Of a stretch of 64,000 nt of DNA, positions 55,052 through 64,000 are shown piece by piece (position 1 is the first letter of the stretch; every line of letters begins with the position of its first letter). The position numbers were made by a program, and so were the translations under genes. This DNA is from Flavobacterium omnivorum (lineage in GTDB: Bacteria; Bacteroidota; Bacteroidia; Flavobacteriales; Flavobacteriaceae): contig NZ_FNDB01000002.1 of assembly GCF_900099915.1 (NCBI RefSeq), positions 287,910 through 351,909 on the forward strand, read 5' to 3'. The notes beneath the pieces were generated by a model. That model searched no databases and was not told the DNA's origin. It worked only from the letters and a program-made list of their open reading frames with translations.

Positions 55052-55813
55052 TTACCTTACAATTCTTTCCGGATAATCCGTTATAATACCACTTACTTTA
55101 AGTTGTTGTAAATTATCGATATCCACAAGTTCGTTTACAGTCCAAGGATATATTTTAAAATTATTCGCTTTCATTATCGCAACATTTTCAACCGTTAAAG
55201 TTTTAAAATAGGGATTTATTGCCTGAGCTTTCAGTTCTTTTCCTGTTTTAATAATATCCTCAATAGGATCTTTGTAGGTTAGTAAACCAATCGCAATGTC
55301 GGTACTTAAAGATCTCATTTTTTGCAATTCCCCTATTCGGAAACTCGAAATAAAAAAATCTTTATTTCTCCACCCTTTTTTCTTGTACTCTTCTATAATT
55401 CTATAGGTATCCGCTGCGGTGTTCGTTCCTTTCAACTCAATATTAAGCACCACTTTTTTATCAATAGTCTCAATCACTTCCTGCAAAGTTGGGATTTGAT
55501 GTTTTCCGGCGACCAAAACTTTTCGCAAATCTTCAAAAGTATATGCTTCTATTTTTCCTTTTGCATTTGTGATTCGGTCTAAATCATCATCATGAAACAC
55601 AACCACTTCACCCGTTTTAATTTTGAAAACATCAATTTCTACCATATCGGCTTTTAATTCCATTCCTTTTTTTATGGATGCCAATGTGTTTTCGGTTTCG
55701 CGTCCCATAGCGCCTCTGTGCCCACAAACAACAAATTTATTAGAAGTACAATTTGATAATAACAAGGCCATTGATGAAGCCATTAATAGTGTAGTGAATT
55801 TCATAATTTTCAT
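55052..55813 (-). CDS. Glycerophosphodiester phosphodiesterase lipoprotein
   Basis: The protein has 253 residues. A lipoprotein signal peptide ends in LLLSNC (Cys22). A GDPD TIM-barrel follows with CGHRGAMGRETENTLASI (catalytic HR and E), ADMVEIDVFKIKTGEVVVFHDDDLDRITN (metal-binding Glu/Asp and catalytic His), LNIELKG and a C-terminal YPWTVNELVDI with DYPER. It hydrolyses glycerophosphodiesters to glycerol-3-phosphate and an alcohol, scavenging phospholipid breakdown products at the envelope. It is convergent with the sigma gene and divergent from the TonB-dependent receptor. Confidence 0.93.
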   Translation of the reverse strand: MKIMKFTTLLMASSMALLLSNCTSNKFVVCGHRGAMGRETENTLASIKKGMELKADMVEIDVFKIKTGEVVVFHDDDLDRITNAKGKIEAYTFEDLRKVLVAGKHQIPTLQEVIETIDKKVVLNIELKGTNTAADTYRIIEEYKKKGWRNKDFFISSFRIGELQKMRSLSTDIAIGLLTYKDPIEDIIKTGKELKAQAINPYFKTLTVENVAIMKANNFKIYPWTVNELVDIDNLQQLKVSGIITDYPERIVR

Positions 55814-56069
55814 TTAGGTTTTGTCGTAAAAATAGATGAATCGCCAAAATTAAACATTAAGTAAGGATTAAATTAAGACTATTTTACCTCAAGAAATTTG
55901 ATCTTTCTTGGTCTACTTTGATTAACAGTATCTTAAAAAAAGCTAATAAAATACTCGATTTTTAAGGTTTCATTAACACAAAAGTATTTTACAGTTATTG
56001 TTAAAGTAACAGCCTTTTTTCAATTAGTCAATTCCTTTGTCAGCACTAAAAAACAAAAAAATAGTATTC

Positions 56070-59000
56070 ATGAAACAACTTCACTTATTTTTATTTACGA
56101 TGGTGCTAACGGTTTTTATTGGCGCAACAAATTTTGCCCAAACAACTCAAGCCTCTATTTCAGGTATCGTTTTTGGCAATAATTCAGAACCACTGAAAGA
56201 TGCGACAGTTCAAATCCGGAATGAATCAACCGGATTCAAAACCAATTCATTGTCTAATTTCAAAGGTGTTTTTACGTTCAAAGAACTTCCTTTAGGCGGA
56301 CCTTACACCATTAGCGTTACAGCTCTAGGTTTTGGAGAACAACAACGTTCCGGTTACACATTAAATCAAGGGGATTTAATAAATATCAAAATTCTGATGC
56401 AAGACGACATTCAAAATCTGGAAGTGGTTGAAGTGGTAGGTCGAGGACTGAAAAACAAAACAGGAAATTTAGGAGCAGCAACAGCTGTAACGGCAAAACT
56501 AATCAATGCGTTACCGGTCAATGGAAGAAATTTCACCAGCTTAATGGATTTATCGCCTTTGACCAGAGGCGGAAATATTTCAGGCCAATTAGCTTCCTCG
56601 ACAAATTACACATTAGATGGAATGAATGCTAAAAACCCAACTTCGGCAGGATCTACAACCAGTCGAAGTGGCGCTCCCTACTCAATTTCCATAGAAGCCG
56701 TGAGAGAATTTAAGGTGGTTACCAATCAATATGACGTAAGTTACGGTCGAAGTGGTGGCGGAACAGTAAGTGCCGTAACTAAATCAGGAACAAATGATTT
56801 TACAGGAAGTATGTTTGCCTACAACCGCGCTGACTGGCTGTCAAGCCCGTACGACATTAGAGGAAACAGACGTCAAAATGATTTTACGACTACGCAATAC
56901 GGTTTCACTTTAGGAGGACCAATAATTAAAGATAAATTACATTTTTTTGTAGCCTTGGATCATCAACAAGATTTACGGCCTTTAATCATCGCTGATGTTC
57001 AATCTGCAGACGACGAACTGCGTTTTAATGTTACGAGAGCTACCTTAGACAATTTTGTAACTATTGCCCGCAATGAATATGGTGTTTCCACTTCTCCACA
57101 ATACGGAACTTTTGATAAAAAAAGGAATTCTGATGCCGCTTTCGCTCGTCTTGACTGGCAAATTAACAGCAATAATTTATTGACAGTACGAAATAACTTC
57201 ACCTATGACAATAATAAATTAGGACTACAAGATAACACTGCCATAAATTTATATGAATCTTTTGGAGATGACTTAAATATTGACAATAGTATTTTGGCTT
57301 CTTTACGGACTAAAGTAAATGCAAGAGTCACAAATGAATTAAAAATACAGCATTTGTATACTTTTCAGGATAGTAATCCAGGTGATCAATTGCCTTCTTA
57401 CAACATTCCTCGCGCTATTGTGGAAAATGTGGCTTCAACAATCAACGGCGCAATAAGAACCACAAATATTCAAATTGGAGGCCATCGATTTGCACAGGAA
57501 AAATTTACCAATACTGTTTTCCAAATTGTTGATAACATTTATTACAACACGGATAAAGTGAAATATACTTTTGGTTTTGATTTAATGCAAACACATTCAA
57601 AATCTTTATATGGCAGCGAAGTAAACGGTCGTTTCCATTTCAATAGTGTGGCTAACTTTGACAATCAAACTCCTTATCGTTATTTCAGAGAAGTTCCTTT
57701 GGTCGCTGATCCTACCGTGATTTCGAACATATTAAACGCTGGAATTTATGGTCAGTTGCAGACTAAAATTGGCGTGGGATTAGACTTGACTTTAGGGTTG
57801 CGTTTTGATTATGCTAAGTATCCGACTGCAACATTCAATCAGCAAGTTTTTGATGAATTAGGCATTCGTACGGATAATAAACTTCAGTCAGCTATTCTTC
57901 AACCAAGAGTGCAATTGTCTTGGGATGTAAATGAAAACCACAAAGATTACATTCGTTTTGGAGGGGGGATTTTTGCTTCTGATTTAAATAATTATGCGAT
58001 AATCAACAACTTATATTTTGATGGAAATCACACTGCAACTGTAGATGTGCGAGCTCCAAATGTTCCTTTGCCAAATTTCATTGATTATAGAAATAATTAT
58101 GCTAGTATTCCAACTTTGGATGCGTTTCAGCTACCTACAATAAATTTCACAGGAACAGATGCTAAAGTTCCTGTTGTTTATAAAGCGAATGCATCTTACT
58201 CCCATTTTTTTACTGATAGATTGAAAGCAGGAATAGCAGGATATGCAACTTTAGGACGCAACAACTATGTTTATGTAGACCGCAATATGGTGGCGAATCC
58301 ATTTTTTACATTAGCCAATGAAGGCAATCGTGGCGTTTATGTTCCAGCAAGCTCAATCCCTGCAAATGGAGCCGGGGACTGGATGCAAGGGCGAATCAGT
58401 AATAAATTAGGACGTGTTTTAGAACTTAACAGCGAGGGTAAAGTCAATCAATTTGCAATGGTGGTAGATGCTACGTATCGTTACTTTAAAGACGGTGAAA
58501 TATCGGCCAGCTACACTTTGAATGAAACCAAAGACAATACTTCATTTAACGGAAACGTAGCCAACACAGCAACTTTAGTGTTACCAGTAGAAGATGATCC
58601 AAGAGACTTGAGCAAATTGAGTTATTCCGATAATCATTTCCGTCACAAAGTAGTATTTTACGGAACACTGCCTACTTTTTATGGTTTCAACGTTGGTATC
58701 CGATATTCTGGCATTGGAGGAACACGCTACAGTTTATTATCTGGAGGAAATACAAATGCTGATTTTGTCACATCATCCAATGATTTAGCCTATATATTTG
58801 ATATTAATAATCTGGCAGTTCCCCAAAATATAAAAACAGGATTGCAAACTATACTTGATAATCCGGCTGCAAGCCAAAGTTTAAAAAACTATATCAACAA
58901 ATACTCCGGCAAACTAGCCGAGAGAAACGGAGGAATAAATGAGTTTTATGGCCTTGTTGATATAAGAATCACCAAAAGAGTCACTTTATACAAAAAACAA

Positions 59001-59246
59001 TTTTTAGAATTTACAGCAGATATCTTTAATGTTGCCAATTTACTAAATAAAGAATGGGGTGTAAATAAATCGTTGGGAAGTCAATCACTATATGCTTTAG
59101 GCACGCCTGCATCAGGATCAACAGCTGCGGTTCCGGGATTTGACAGCACCAGACAACAATTTAATTACAGAGTAAACAATGCCGGACTTCCTTCGCTTTC
59201 TGGAAATCCATTCCAAATACAAATTGGATTCAAATATGCTTTTTAA
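56070..59246 (+). CDS. Oar-like TonB-dependent receptor
   Basis: The protein has 1058 residues from the ATG at 56070; an in-frame TTG at 56037 gives a needless extension before the signal peptide. The signal peptide (MKQLHLFLFTMVLTVFIGATNFAQ) precedes a carboxypeptidase-regulatory-like domain (about 28-110). A plug domain (about 115-245) has LPVNGRNFTSLMDLSP and YDVSYGRSGGGTVSAVTKSGTN, characteristic of Oar-type receptors rather than SusC. A long outer-membrane barrel ends in the aromatic strand FQIQIGFKYAF. It imports a substrate across the outer membrane with TonB energy. No SusD partner is seen; the ligand is unknown. A terminator follows. Confidence 0.92.
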   Translation: MKQLHLFLFTMVLTVFIGATNFAQTTQASISGIVFGNNSEPLKDATVQIRNESTGFKTNSLSNFKGVFTFKELPLGGPYTISVTALGFGEQQRSGYTLNQGDLINIKILMQDDIQNLEVVEVVGRGLKNKTGNLGAATAVTAKLINALPVNGRNFTSLMDLSPLTRGGNISGQLASSTNYTLDGMNAKNPTSAGSTTSRSGAPYSISIEAVREFKVVTNQYDVSYGRSGGGTVSAVTKSGTNDFTGSMFAYNRADWLSSPYDIRGNRRQNDFTTTQYGFTLGGPIIKDKLHFFVALDHQQDLRPLIIADVQSADDELRFNVTRATLDNFVTIARNEYGVSTSPQYGTFDKKRNSDAAFARLDWQINSNNLLTVRNNFTYDNNKLGLQDNTAINLYESFGDDLNIDNSILASLRTKVNARVTNELKIQHLYTFQDSNPGDQLPSYNIPRAIVENVASTINGAIRTTNIQIGGHRFAQEKFTNTVFQIVDNIYYNTDKVKYTFGFDLMQTHSKSLYGSEVNGRFHFNSVANFDNQTPYRYFREVPLVADPTVISNILNAGIYGQLQTKIGVGLDLTLGLRFDYAKYPTATFNQQVFDELGIRTDNKLQSAILQPRVQLSWDVNENHKDYIRFGGGIFASDLNNYAIINNLYFDGNHTATVDVRAPNVPLPNFIDYRNNYASIPTLDAFQLPTINFTGTDAKVPVVYKANASYSHFFTDRLKAGIAGYATLGRNNYVYVDRNMVANPFFTLANEGNRGVYVPASSIPANGAGDWMQGRISNKLGRVLELNSEGKVNQFAMVVDATYRYFKDGEISASYTLNETKDNTSFNGNVANTATLVLPVEDDPRDLSKLSYSDNHFRHKVVFYGTLPTFYGFNVGIRYSGIGGTRYSLLSGGNTNADFVTSSNDLAYIFDINNLAVPQNIKTGLQTILDNPAASQSLKNYINKYSGKLAERNGGINEFYGLVDIRITKRVTLYKKQFLEFTADIFNVANLLNKEWGVNKSLGSQSLYALGTPASGSTAAVPGFDSTRQQFNYRVNNAGLPSLSGNPFQIQIGFKYAF

Positions 59247-59275
59247 ACTCAAATTATAAACCATTTACACAATTG

Positions 59276-59310
59276 CAAAGCGCATTCATTAGTATGGATG
59301 CGCTTTTTTT
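59276..59310 (+). terminator. Terminator after TonB-dependent receptor
   Basis: AAAGCGCAT pairs with ATGCGCTTT around an 11-12 base loop and is followed by a T-run, 30 bases after the stop. Confidence 0.88.
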
Positions 59311-59500
59311 ATGAATAACACTATCTAAAAACAAAATGTGTATTAATTATTTACCCTATATGTTAAATAAATAAACATAAACTCAATTTAATGAAAAATA
59401 AACACTAAATTTATATACTACAATTCCTATTTTGCACGTTATCATTAAAAAAACCTTTTGCTTATGATTTAATTATACTTAACCACTAAATCCAAACATT

Positions 59501-60316
59501 ATGTCAAAATTAAGCATTTACGAAACCGGCTGGATTAATCTTGTTTTCCAAGACAGAAACAAAGAATACGGAGCGTATCAGTTGCGTCAAGAAAGTACAA
59601 AAACGGCATTGACCTCCCTTTTTATGGGTGTTCTATTTTTATTTAGTGCTTTAAGCATTCCCATAATTATTACTTATTTTAATCCCAATCGAACACCCCC
59701 AATTGACATTCCTGATTTTACCAACACTATAGTGCAACTTACTGACATAATTCCAAACCAGCTTGAACCAAAAAAGGCATTACCAGAGATAAAAACTAAA
59801 AATGTTGCGGCACCAATTAAAAGCGCCCAACTGGTTAATCCGGTAATCGTTCAAGCTTCACAAGCCAATCAAGAAATTGCAAAAAACACCGACAATACTA
59901 CCATAATAAATACAACTTCAGAAGGAACAGGTACTATTGGAGTAAATCCCGTTTCTCCTTCTGGAGCTGAAACAACAACAGCCATAGATACAGGGAATGC
60001 GATCATTAACAGCGTTTCGCTAGATAAACTTCCTGAATTTCCTGGGGGAATTAATAAGTTTTATACGTATGTAGGTAATAATTTTGAAAAAAAAGAAATA
60101 GAAGGCACTGGATCGATTCGGGTTTATGTTTCTTTTGTAATCGAAAGAGATGGCAGCATGAGTGACATTCAAGTCAAAAGAGATCCGGGTTATGGACTAG
60201 GAAAAGAAGCCGTTCGCGTATTGAAATCATTGCGAACAAAGTGGTCACCTGGCATGATTGACGGTAAAGCGGTGCGAACTGCTTACAACCTTCCCATTAC
60301 AGTGCAGATGAATTAA
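59501..60316 (+). CDS. TonB energy transducer
   Basis: The protein has 271 residues. Its cytoplasmic start is typical of Bacteroidota TonBs (SKLSIYETGWINLVFQDRNKEYGAYQLRQ), and one transmembrane segment follows (LFMGVLFLFSALSIPIIITYF, about 37-57). A periplasmic linker rich in Asn, Thr, Pro and Ala leads to a C-terminal TonB domain (about 170-271; LPEFPGGINKFYTYV, IRVYVSFVIERDGSMSDIQVKRDPGYGLGKEAVRVLKSL, KWSPGMIDGKAVRTAYNLPITVQ). It transmits proton-motive energy to outer-membrane receptors. No exbB/exbD is nearby, so it is an orphan of the type that may pair with a specific receptor such as the one upstream. Confidence 0.92.
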   Translation: MSKLSIYETGWINLVFQDRNKEYGAYQLRQESTKTALTSLFMGVLFLFSALSIPIIITYFNPNRTPPIDIPDFTNTIVQLTDIIPNQLEPKKALPEIKTKNVAAPIKSAQLVNPVIVQASQANQEIAKNTDNTTIINTTSEGTGTIGVNPVSPSGAETTTAIDTGNAIINSVSLDKLPEFPGGINKFYTYVGNNFEKKEIEGTGSIRVYVSFVIERDGSMSDIQVKRDPGYGLGKEAVRVLKSLRTKWSPGMIDGKAVRTAYNLPITVQMN

Positions 60317-60323
60317 AAAACAG

Positions 60324-60353
60324 AAAAAGCTCCAATTTAGTTGGAGCTTTTTT
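60324..60353 (+). terminator. Terminator after tonB-like gene
   Basis: AAAAAGCTCCAA pairs with TTGGAGCTTTTTT around a TTTAG loop, 8 bases after the stop. Confidence 0.92.
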
Positions 60354-60409
60354 CAACTATTTTTTTTATCTCTAAAAAAATTCCCTTACACTTACAAAAA
60401 ATTCTCACA

Positions 60410-60470
60410 TAGCCCTGATTGAGCTGATATCCTCGAAGCAGCGCGCAGAGATAAAGGCGAAAGCAGGACA
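60410..60470 (+). repeat. Interspersed hairpin repeat, copy B
   Basis: It has the same conserved ends as 28270-28346 (TAGCCCTGATT and AGATAAAG(G)CGAAAGCAGGA) with a different, shorter core that lacks the strong hairpin. It sits in the gap between the tonB-like gene and lipA. Confidence 0.7.
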
Positions 60471-60568
60471 ACTATTTCTTAGGATTCCTAAAAATTCTGC
60501 TCCTAAGACTTCTGCTGTGATTCCTTCAAATAAACGGCTAAACCAATACTAAAATAAACTACATTCCT

Positions 60569-60576
60569 TATCTTTG
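60569..60576 (+). promoter_or_regulatory. -7 promoter element of lipA
   Basis: TATCTTTG fully matches TAnnTTTG, 19 bases before the lipA ATG. It gives a very short leader; no -33 TTG at normal spacing was found. Confidence 0.6.
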
Positions 60577-60595
60577 CAGCTTCAAAATATGATAT

Positions 60596-61465
60596 ATGGA
60601 AACTGTTTTAGAAAATACTTTACCTGTAGGCAAACCAAAGTGGTTAAAGGTAAAACTCCCAATAGGCCAAAAATATACAGAGCTTCGCAGCTTGGTTGAT
60701 AAATATAGTTTGAACACGATTTGCACTTCAGGAAGTTGCCCAAATATGGGTGAATGCTGGGGTGAAGGAACGGCTACATTTATGATTTTAGGAAATGTGT
60801 GTACCCGCTCTTGTGGCTTTTGCGGAGTAAAAACCGGAAGACCCGAAACCGTAGACTGGGATGAACCAGAAAAAGTAGCCCGTTCTATAAAAATTATGAA
60901 TATTAAACACGCTGTGGTTACGAGCGTTGACAGAGATGATTTGAAAGATGGTGGTTCTATTATTTGGATTGAAACCGTGAAAGCTATCCGCAGAATGAAC
61001 CCAAACACAACTTTAGAAACCTTAATTCCGGATTTTCAAGGTATCGAAAGAAATATTGACCGCATTGTAGAAGCCAATCCAGAGGTAGTTTCACACAATG
61101 TAGAAACGGTTCGCAGACTGACTCGCGAAGTCCGTATCCAAGCAAAATATGACCGAAGTCTGGAAGTACTGCGTTACCTGAAAGAAAAAGGGATCAAAAG
61201 AACTAAATCTGGCATTATGCTGGGACTTGGAGAACAAGAAGAGGAAGTGTATCAAACCATGAGAGATTTACGTGCAGTACACGTTGATATCGTTACAATA
61301 GGACAATATTTGCAACCCAGTAAAAAACACTTGCCGGTAAAAGAATTCATAACTCCAGAGCAATTCGCAAAATACGAACAATTTGGTTTGGAATTAGGTT
61401 TCCGACATGTCGAAAGCGGACCTTTAGTTCGTTCTTCTTATAAAGCTCAAAAACATATTCTATAA
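60596..61465 (+). CDS. lipA: Lipoyl synthase
   Basis: The enzyme has 289 residues. This radical SAM enzyme inserts two sulfurs into protein-bound octanoyl chains to form lipoyl groups. The auxiliary cluster cysteines are in [12 protein letters not shown] (Cys43, Cys48, Cys54), the radical SAM cluster in CTRSCGFC (Cys69, Cys73, Cys76), and the conserved RSSYKAQ Ser is near the C-terminus. Length is normal. A -7 element sits 19 bases upstream, so it is likely its own unit. The lipB partner is not in the window. Confidence 0.96.
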   Translation: METVLENTLPVGKPKWLKVKLPIGQKYTELRSLVDKYSLNTICTSGSCPNMGECWGEGTATFMILGNVCTRSCGFCGVKTGRPETVDWDEPEKVARSIKIMNIKHAVVTSVDRDDLKDGGSIIWIETVKAIRRMNPNTTLETLIPDFQGIERNIDRIVEANPEVVSHNVETVRRLTREVRIQAKYDRSLEVLRYLKEKGIKRTKSGIMLGLGEQEEEVYQTMRDLRAVHVDIVTIGQYLQPSKKHLPVKEFITPEQFAKYEQFGLELGFRHVESGPLVRSSYKAQKHIL

Positions 61466-61529
61466 ATAACCTCTTGGTTTATTTGTTTAATCGGTTAATC
61501 AAATAAGCTTTGCCTATAAAATAAAGATC

Positions 61530-62537
61530 TTGAAAATAAGAATTGCCATAAATGGTTTTGGAAGAATTGGAAGAAATTTATTCCGCTTGCTTTTAAACCA
61601 TCCATCCATAGAAGTAGTTGCCATCAATGATATTGCTGATAAAAAAACAATGGCACATCTAGTAAAATACGACAGTATACACGGTGTTTTACCATTTGCA
61701 GTTAGCACTGATGATAAAGGGATTTTGCTAGACGGACAACATTATTTGTTTTTTCACGAAAAAAAGATTTGTAACCTCGATTGGAAAAGCTTAAACATTG
61801 ATTATGTAATTGAATCTACCGGGAAATACAAAACTTTTGAAGAACTGAATTCCCATATTATAGCTGGTGCTAAAAAAGTAATACTCTCCGCACCTTCAGA
61901 AGTGGATACTATAAAAACAGTCGTTTTAGGTGTAAATGATTCTATTCTTGACGGTTCTGAAACCATTATATCCAATGCCAGTTGCACGACCAATAATGCA
62001 GCTCCCATGATTAAGGTTATCAATGAACTTTGCGGCATAGAACAAGCGTATATTACCACAATACACTCCTATACAACAGACCAAAGCTTGCATGACCAAC
62101 CTCACAAGGACTTGCGGCGAGCCCGAGGCGCTAGCCAATCTATTGTTCCTACCACAACTGGAGCAGCGAAAGCATTGACAAAAATATTTCCTGAGTTTGA
62201 AGGTAAGATTGGTGGCTGCGGTATTAGAGTGCCGGTTCCAGATGGTTCTTTAACCGACATCACGTTTAACGTGAAACGCGCTGTGACAATTGAAGAAATA
62301 AACGCGGCCTTTAATAAAGCCGCAAAAACTACTTTAAAAGGCATTTTAGATTACACCGAAGATCCTATTGTGTCTGTAGATGTAATTGGCAATAAAAATT
62401 CATGTATATTTGATGCTCAGCTAACTTCAGTTATCGACAAAATGGTTAAAGTAGTGGGATGGTATGATAATGAGATTGGGTATTCCTCTCGAATAATTGA
62501 TTTAATACTTTTGACAAGCATAAAAAATAACCAATAA
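61530..62537 (+). CDS. gap: Glyceraldehyde-3-phosphate dehydrogenase, type I
   Basis: The enzyme has 335 residues. It oxidises glyceraldehyde-3-phosphate to 1,3-bisphosphoglycerate with NAD(P). The start is TTG, since the protein begins KIRIAINGFGRIGRN directly after it. The catalytic Cys152 is in SNASCTTN and the base His179 is in TTIHSYTTDQ. The LRRARGASQSIVPTTTGAAKA and WYDNEIGYSSR stretches are present. Asp in AINDIADK favours NAD use. It is followed 15 bases later by the histidine kinase gene. Flavobacteria often carry more than one gap gene, so glycolytic versus gluconeogenic role is unclear. Confidence 0.95.
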   Translation: MKIRIAINGFGRIGRNLFRLLLNHPSIEVVAINDIADKKTMAHLVKYDSIHGVLPFAVSTDDKGILLDGQHYLFFHEKKICNLDWKSLNIDYVIESTGKYKTFEELNSHIIAGAKKVILSAPSEVDTIKTVVLGVNDSILDGSETIISNASCTTNNAAPMIKVINELCGIEQAYITTIHSYTTDQSLHDQPHKDLRRARGASQSIVPTTTGAAKALTKIFPEFEGKIGGCGIRVPVPDGSLTDITFNVKRAVTIEEINAAFNKAAKTTLKGILDYTEDPIVSVDVIGNKNSCIFDAQLTSVIDKMVKVVGWYDNEIGYSSRIIDLILLTSIKNNQ

Positions 62538-62552
62538 AAAAATCGGTAACAA

Positions 62553-64000
62553 ATGAAATTGTTTTTCGTTTATGTACTCTTTTTAAATACACTGCTGTAT
62601 TCTCAACCTAGTGAGGATACAGATAGCACCTCTTATTATAATAGTTTGAGTTATTCTCATGTTCAAAACAACAATTATAAAGAGGCATTGTCAAATACCC
62701 AAAAAGCAATACAGTACGCTAAAAAAAACAACAACATTAAAGATCAGGCAGTTGAAAACTACAACCTAGGAAAATTATATTACGACTTAAGAAAATATAA
62801 CGATGCAATTGAATATTTTCTAAAAAGCAGTTCGCTTATCTCTATGCAAGAACCTGCAGTTATCCAAGCTGATACTTACTACAACCTTGGTTTATGCTAT
62901 ATGGCAAAAGAAAATTTCGATAGCGCTTCTATATACTTTCAGAAATCTAAATCTATACATACGGCACTAAAAATCCCCGATGCTGCTGAATTGTTTCAAC
63001 TTCAAAAAGGATTAATTTACAAAGGTAAAAAGAAATTAGATCTCGCTTTAACGGTTTTCAAGACGATAATTGCAATTCCTACTACTCCTGCTTTATCAGA
63101 TACCAAAACAGAAGCCTTGTACCAAACCGGTAGTATTGAAGCACTAAAAAACAGAAATAATTTAGCTTTAAGCTATCTTGATAAAGCGCTTGAATTAAAT
63201 GCTAAATCGGAGAATCTTGAACAGAAATCTAACATATTGCTTGCCTTAAGTAATGTTCATGAAAAAATGTTAGATAAAAACAATGCCTACTCGTATTTAA
63301 AACAACATCTCAATCTGAAAGAGCGCCTTGCCATTATCGATAACGAAAGACTGGGAATAGAGGCTTATACAAAATTCAAGGAATCAGAACGGTTAAAAGA
63401 AATTGTTCAAACCAATAATGATACTAAAGAACAGGAAAAAGCTAGCAAGTTCTCTAAACTCATTAGTATTCTTGCTATTGCGTTGATCTCTATTTTATCC
63501 TTATTAAGTTTGTCATTGTACAAAAATAACATCATCCGAAATCAGTCCAATTTGCTGTTAAAGGAGAAAAATAAAGAATTAGAAATTGCAAAAGACAAAG
63601 CCGAAAAGGCGTCAAAAGCGAGATCTGAATTTCTATCGACCGTAAGTCACGAACTTCGTACCCCCTTGAATGCTATTAATGGAATCACCCATTTACTATT
63701 AGAAGAAAATCCCAAAAAAACACAAATGGACTATTTGTCTTCGCTAAAATTCTCAGGCGATTACTTGACCAAATTTATAAATGAGATTTTAGAAATCAAT
63801 AAAATAGAGTCCCACAGTATTGAAATTGAACACACTAACTTCAACCTAAAACAACTTCTAGTTGGAATTCAAAACTCATTAAAAGAATTAGCTTTAGTAA
63901 ATAACAACAATTTCAGTTTAAATGTCGATGCTGCGATTCCTGACTATTTAATAGGTGATCCAACAAAATTGTCACAAATTATATTAAATTTAATTAATAA
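62553..64000 (+). CDS. TPR sensor histidine kinase, N-terminal part
   Basis: The frame is open to the last base of the window, so the 3' end lies outside; about 482 codons are visible. A signal peptide (MKLFFVYVLFLNTLLYSQ) precedes a periplasmic region of tetratricopeptide-like repeats (about 20-260; NYNLGKLYYDLRKYNDAIEYF, TYYNLGLCYMAKENFDSASIYF). One transmembrane segment (about 302-323) and a coiled-coil linker (about 330-350) follow. The HisKA box SHELRTPLNAI has its phospho-acceptor at His366. The start of the HATPase domain (PTKLSQIILNLIN, N-box) is at the edge. It autophosphorylates and signals to a receiver that is not in the window. A receiver or output domain may follow beyond the edge. 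Confidence 0.9.
   Translation, partial: MKLFFVYVLFLNTLLYSQPSEDTDSTSYYNSLSYSHVQNNNYKEALSNTQKAIQYAKKNNNIKDQAVENYNLGKLYYDLRKYNDAIEYFLKSSSLISMQEPAVIQADTYYNLGLCYMAKENFDSASIYFQKSKSIHTALKIPDAAELFQLQKGLIYKGKKKLDLALTVFKTIIAIPTTPALSDTKTEALYQTGSIEALKNRNNLALSYLDKALELNAKSENLEQKSNILLALSNVHEKMLDKNNAYSYLKQHLNLKERLAIIDNERLGIEAYTKFKESERLKEIVQTNNDTKEQEKASKFSKLISILAIALISILSLLSLSLYKNNIIRNQSNLLLKEKNKELEIAKDKAEKASKARSEFLSTVSHELRTPLNAINGITHLLLEENPKKTQMDYLSSLKFSGDYLTKFINEILEINKIESHSIEIEHTNFNLKQLLVGIQNSLKELALVNNNNFSLNVDAAIPDYLIGDPTKLSQIILNLIN

Overview
The window looks like a chromosomal segment of a Flavobacterium-type member of the Bacteroidota. It is AT-rich, has Bacteroidota promoters of the TAnnTTTG (-7) type, and carries type IX secretion (T9SS) client proteins with both known classes of sorting domain, PorP/SprF and SprB-like proteins, TonB-dependent receptor machinery and the usual flavobacterial gene neighbourhoods. 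No insertion sequence, phage, plasmid or CRISPR locus was seen.

Layout. 1-3402: the 3' end of a large-subunit catalase gene, then a cyanophycin synthetase. 3403-4340: a gene desert holding a decayed histidine-kinase fragment (minus strand) and the 3' half of a tRNA followed by a terminator. 4341-26909: a surface-protein region. It has a PorP/SprF-like outer-membrane protein directly downstream of a 2989-residue SprB-like adhesin, a small orphan ORF, a stand-alone SusC-type plug protein, two very large T9SS type A secreted proteins sharing a C-terminal module, and a tiny cysteine/lysine-rich secreted peptide. 27011-32220: a thioesterase-like protein, DUF4870, and a PadR-PspC-DUF2807-DUF2807 envelope cassette. 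32349-33501: trxB and tRNA-Pro.

33840-39369: parA-parB-DUF5683-small membrane protein-dapB-lepB-wbqC-like, all on the plus strand. 39379-45764: minus-strand genes mutL, two rhomboid proteases, an endonuclease/exonuclease/phosphatase protein, ribH and a TPR membrane protein. 45996-54948: recF, a rhodanese-thioredoxin lipoprotein, DUF2461, a GT4 glycosyltransferase, asnB, murB, a PaiB-like protein, a GT2 glycosyltransferase and an ECF sigma factor. 55052-62537: a GDPD lipoprotein, an Oar-like TonB-dependent receptor, a TonB energy transducer, lipA and gap. 62553-64000: the start of a TPR sensor histidine kinase that runs off the window.

Functional links. The adhesin and the PorP/SprF protein form the typical cargo/partner pair of T9SS clients with the gliding-type C-terminal domain. 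The PadR cassette looks like a self-contained envelope-stress or surface-maintenance unit. Most of the right half is housekeeping: chromosome segregation, mismatch and recombinational repair, lysine/cell-wall precursors, signal peptidase, riboflavin, lipoate and glycolysis. The less ordinary material lies in 3.4-32 kb: the scarred intergenic region, the internally duplicated adhesin, the shared T9SS module, the stand-alone plug and two copies of an interspersed hairpin repeat. I saw no clear, wholly new multi-gene system.
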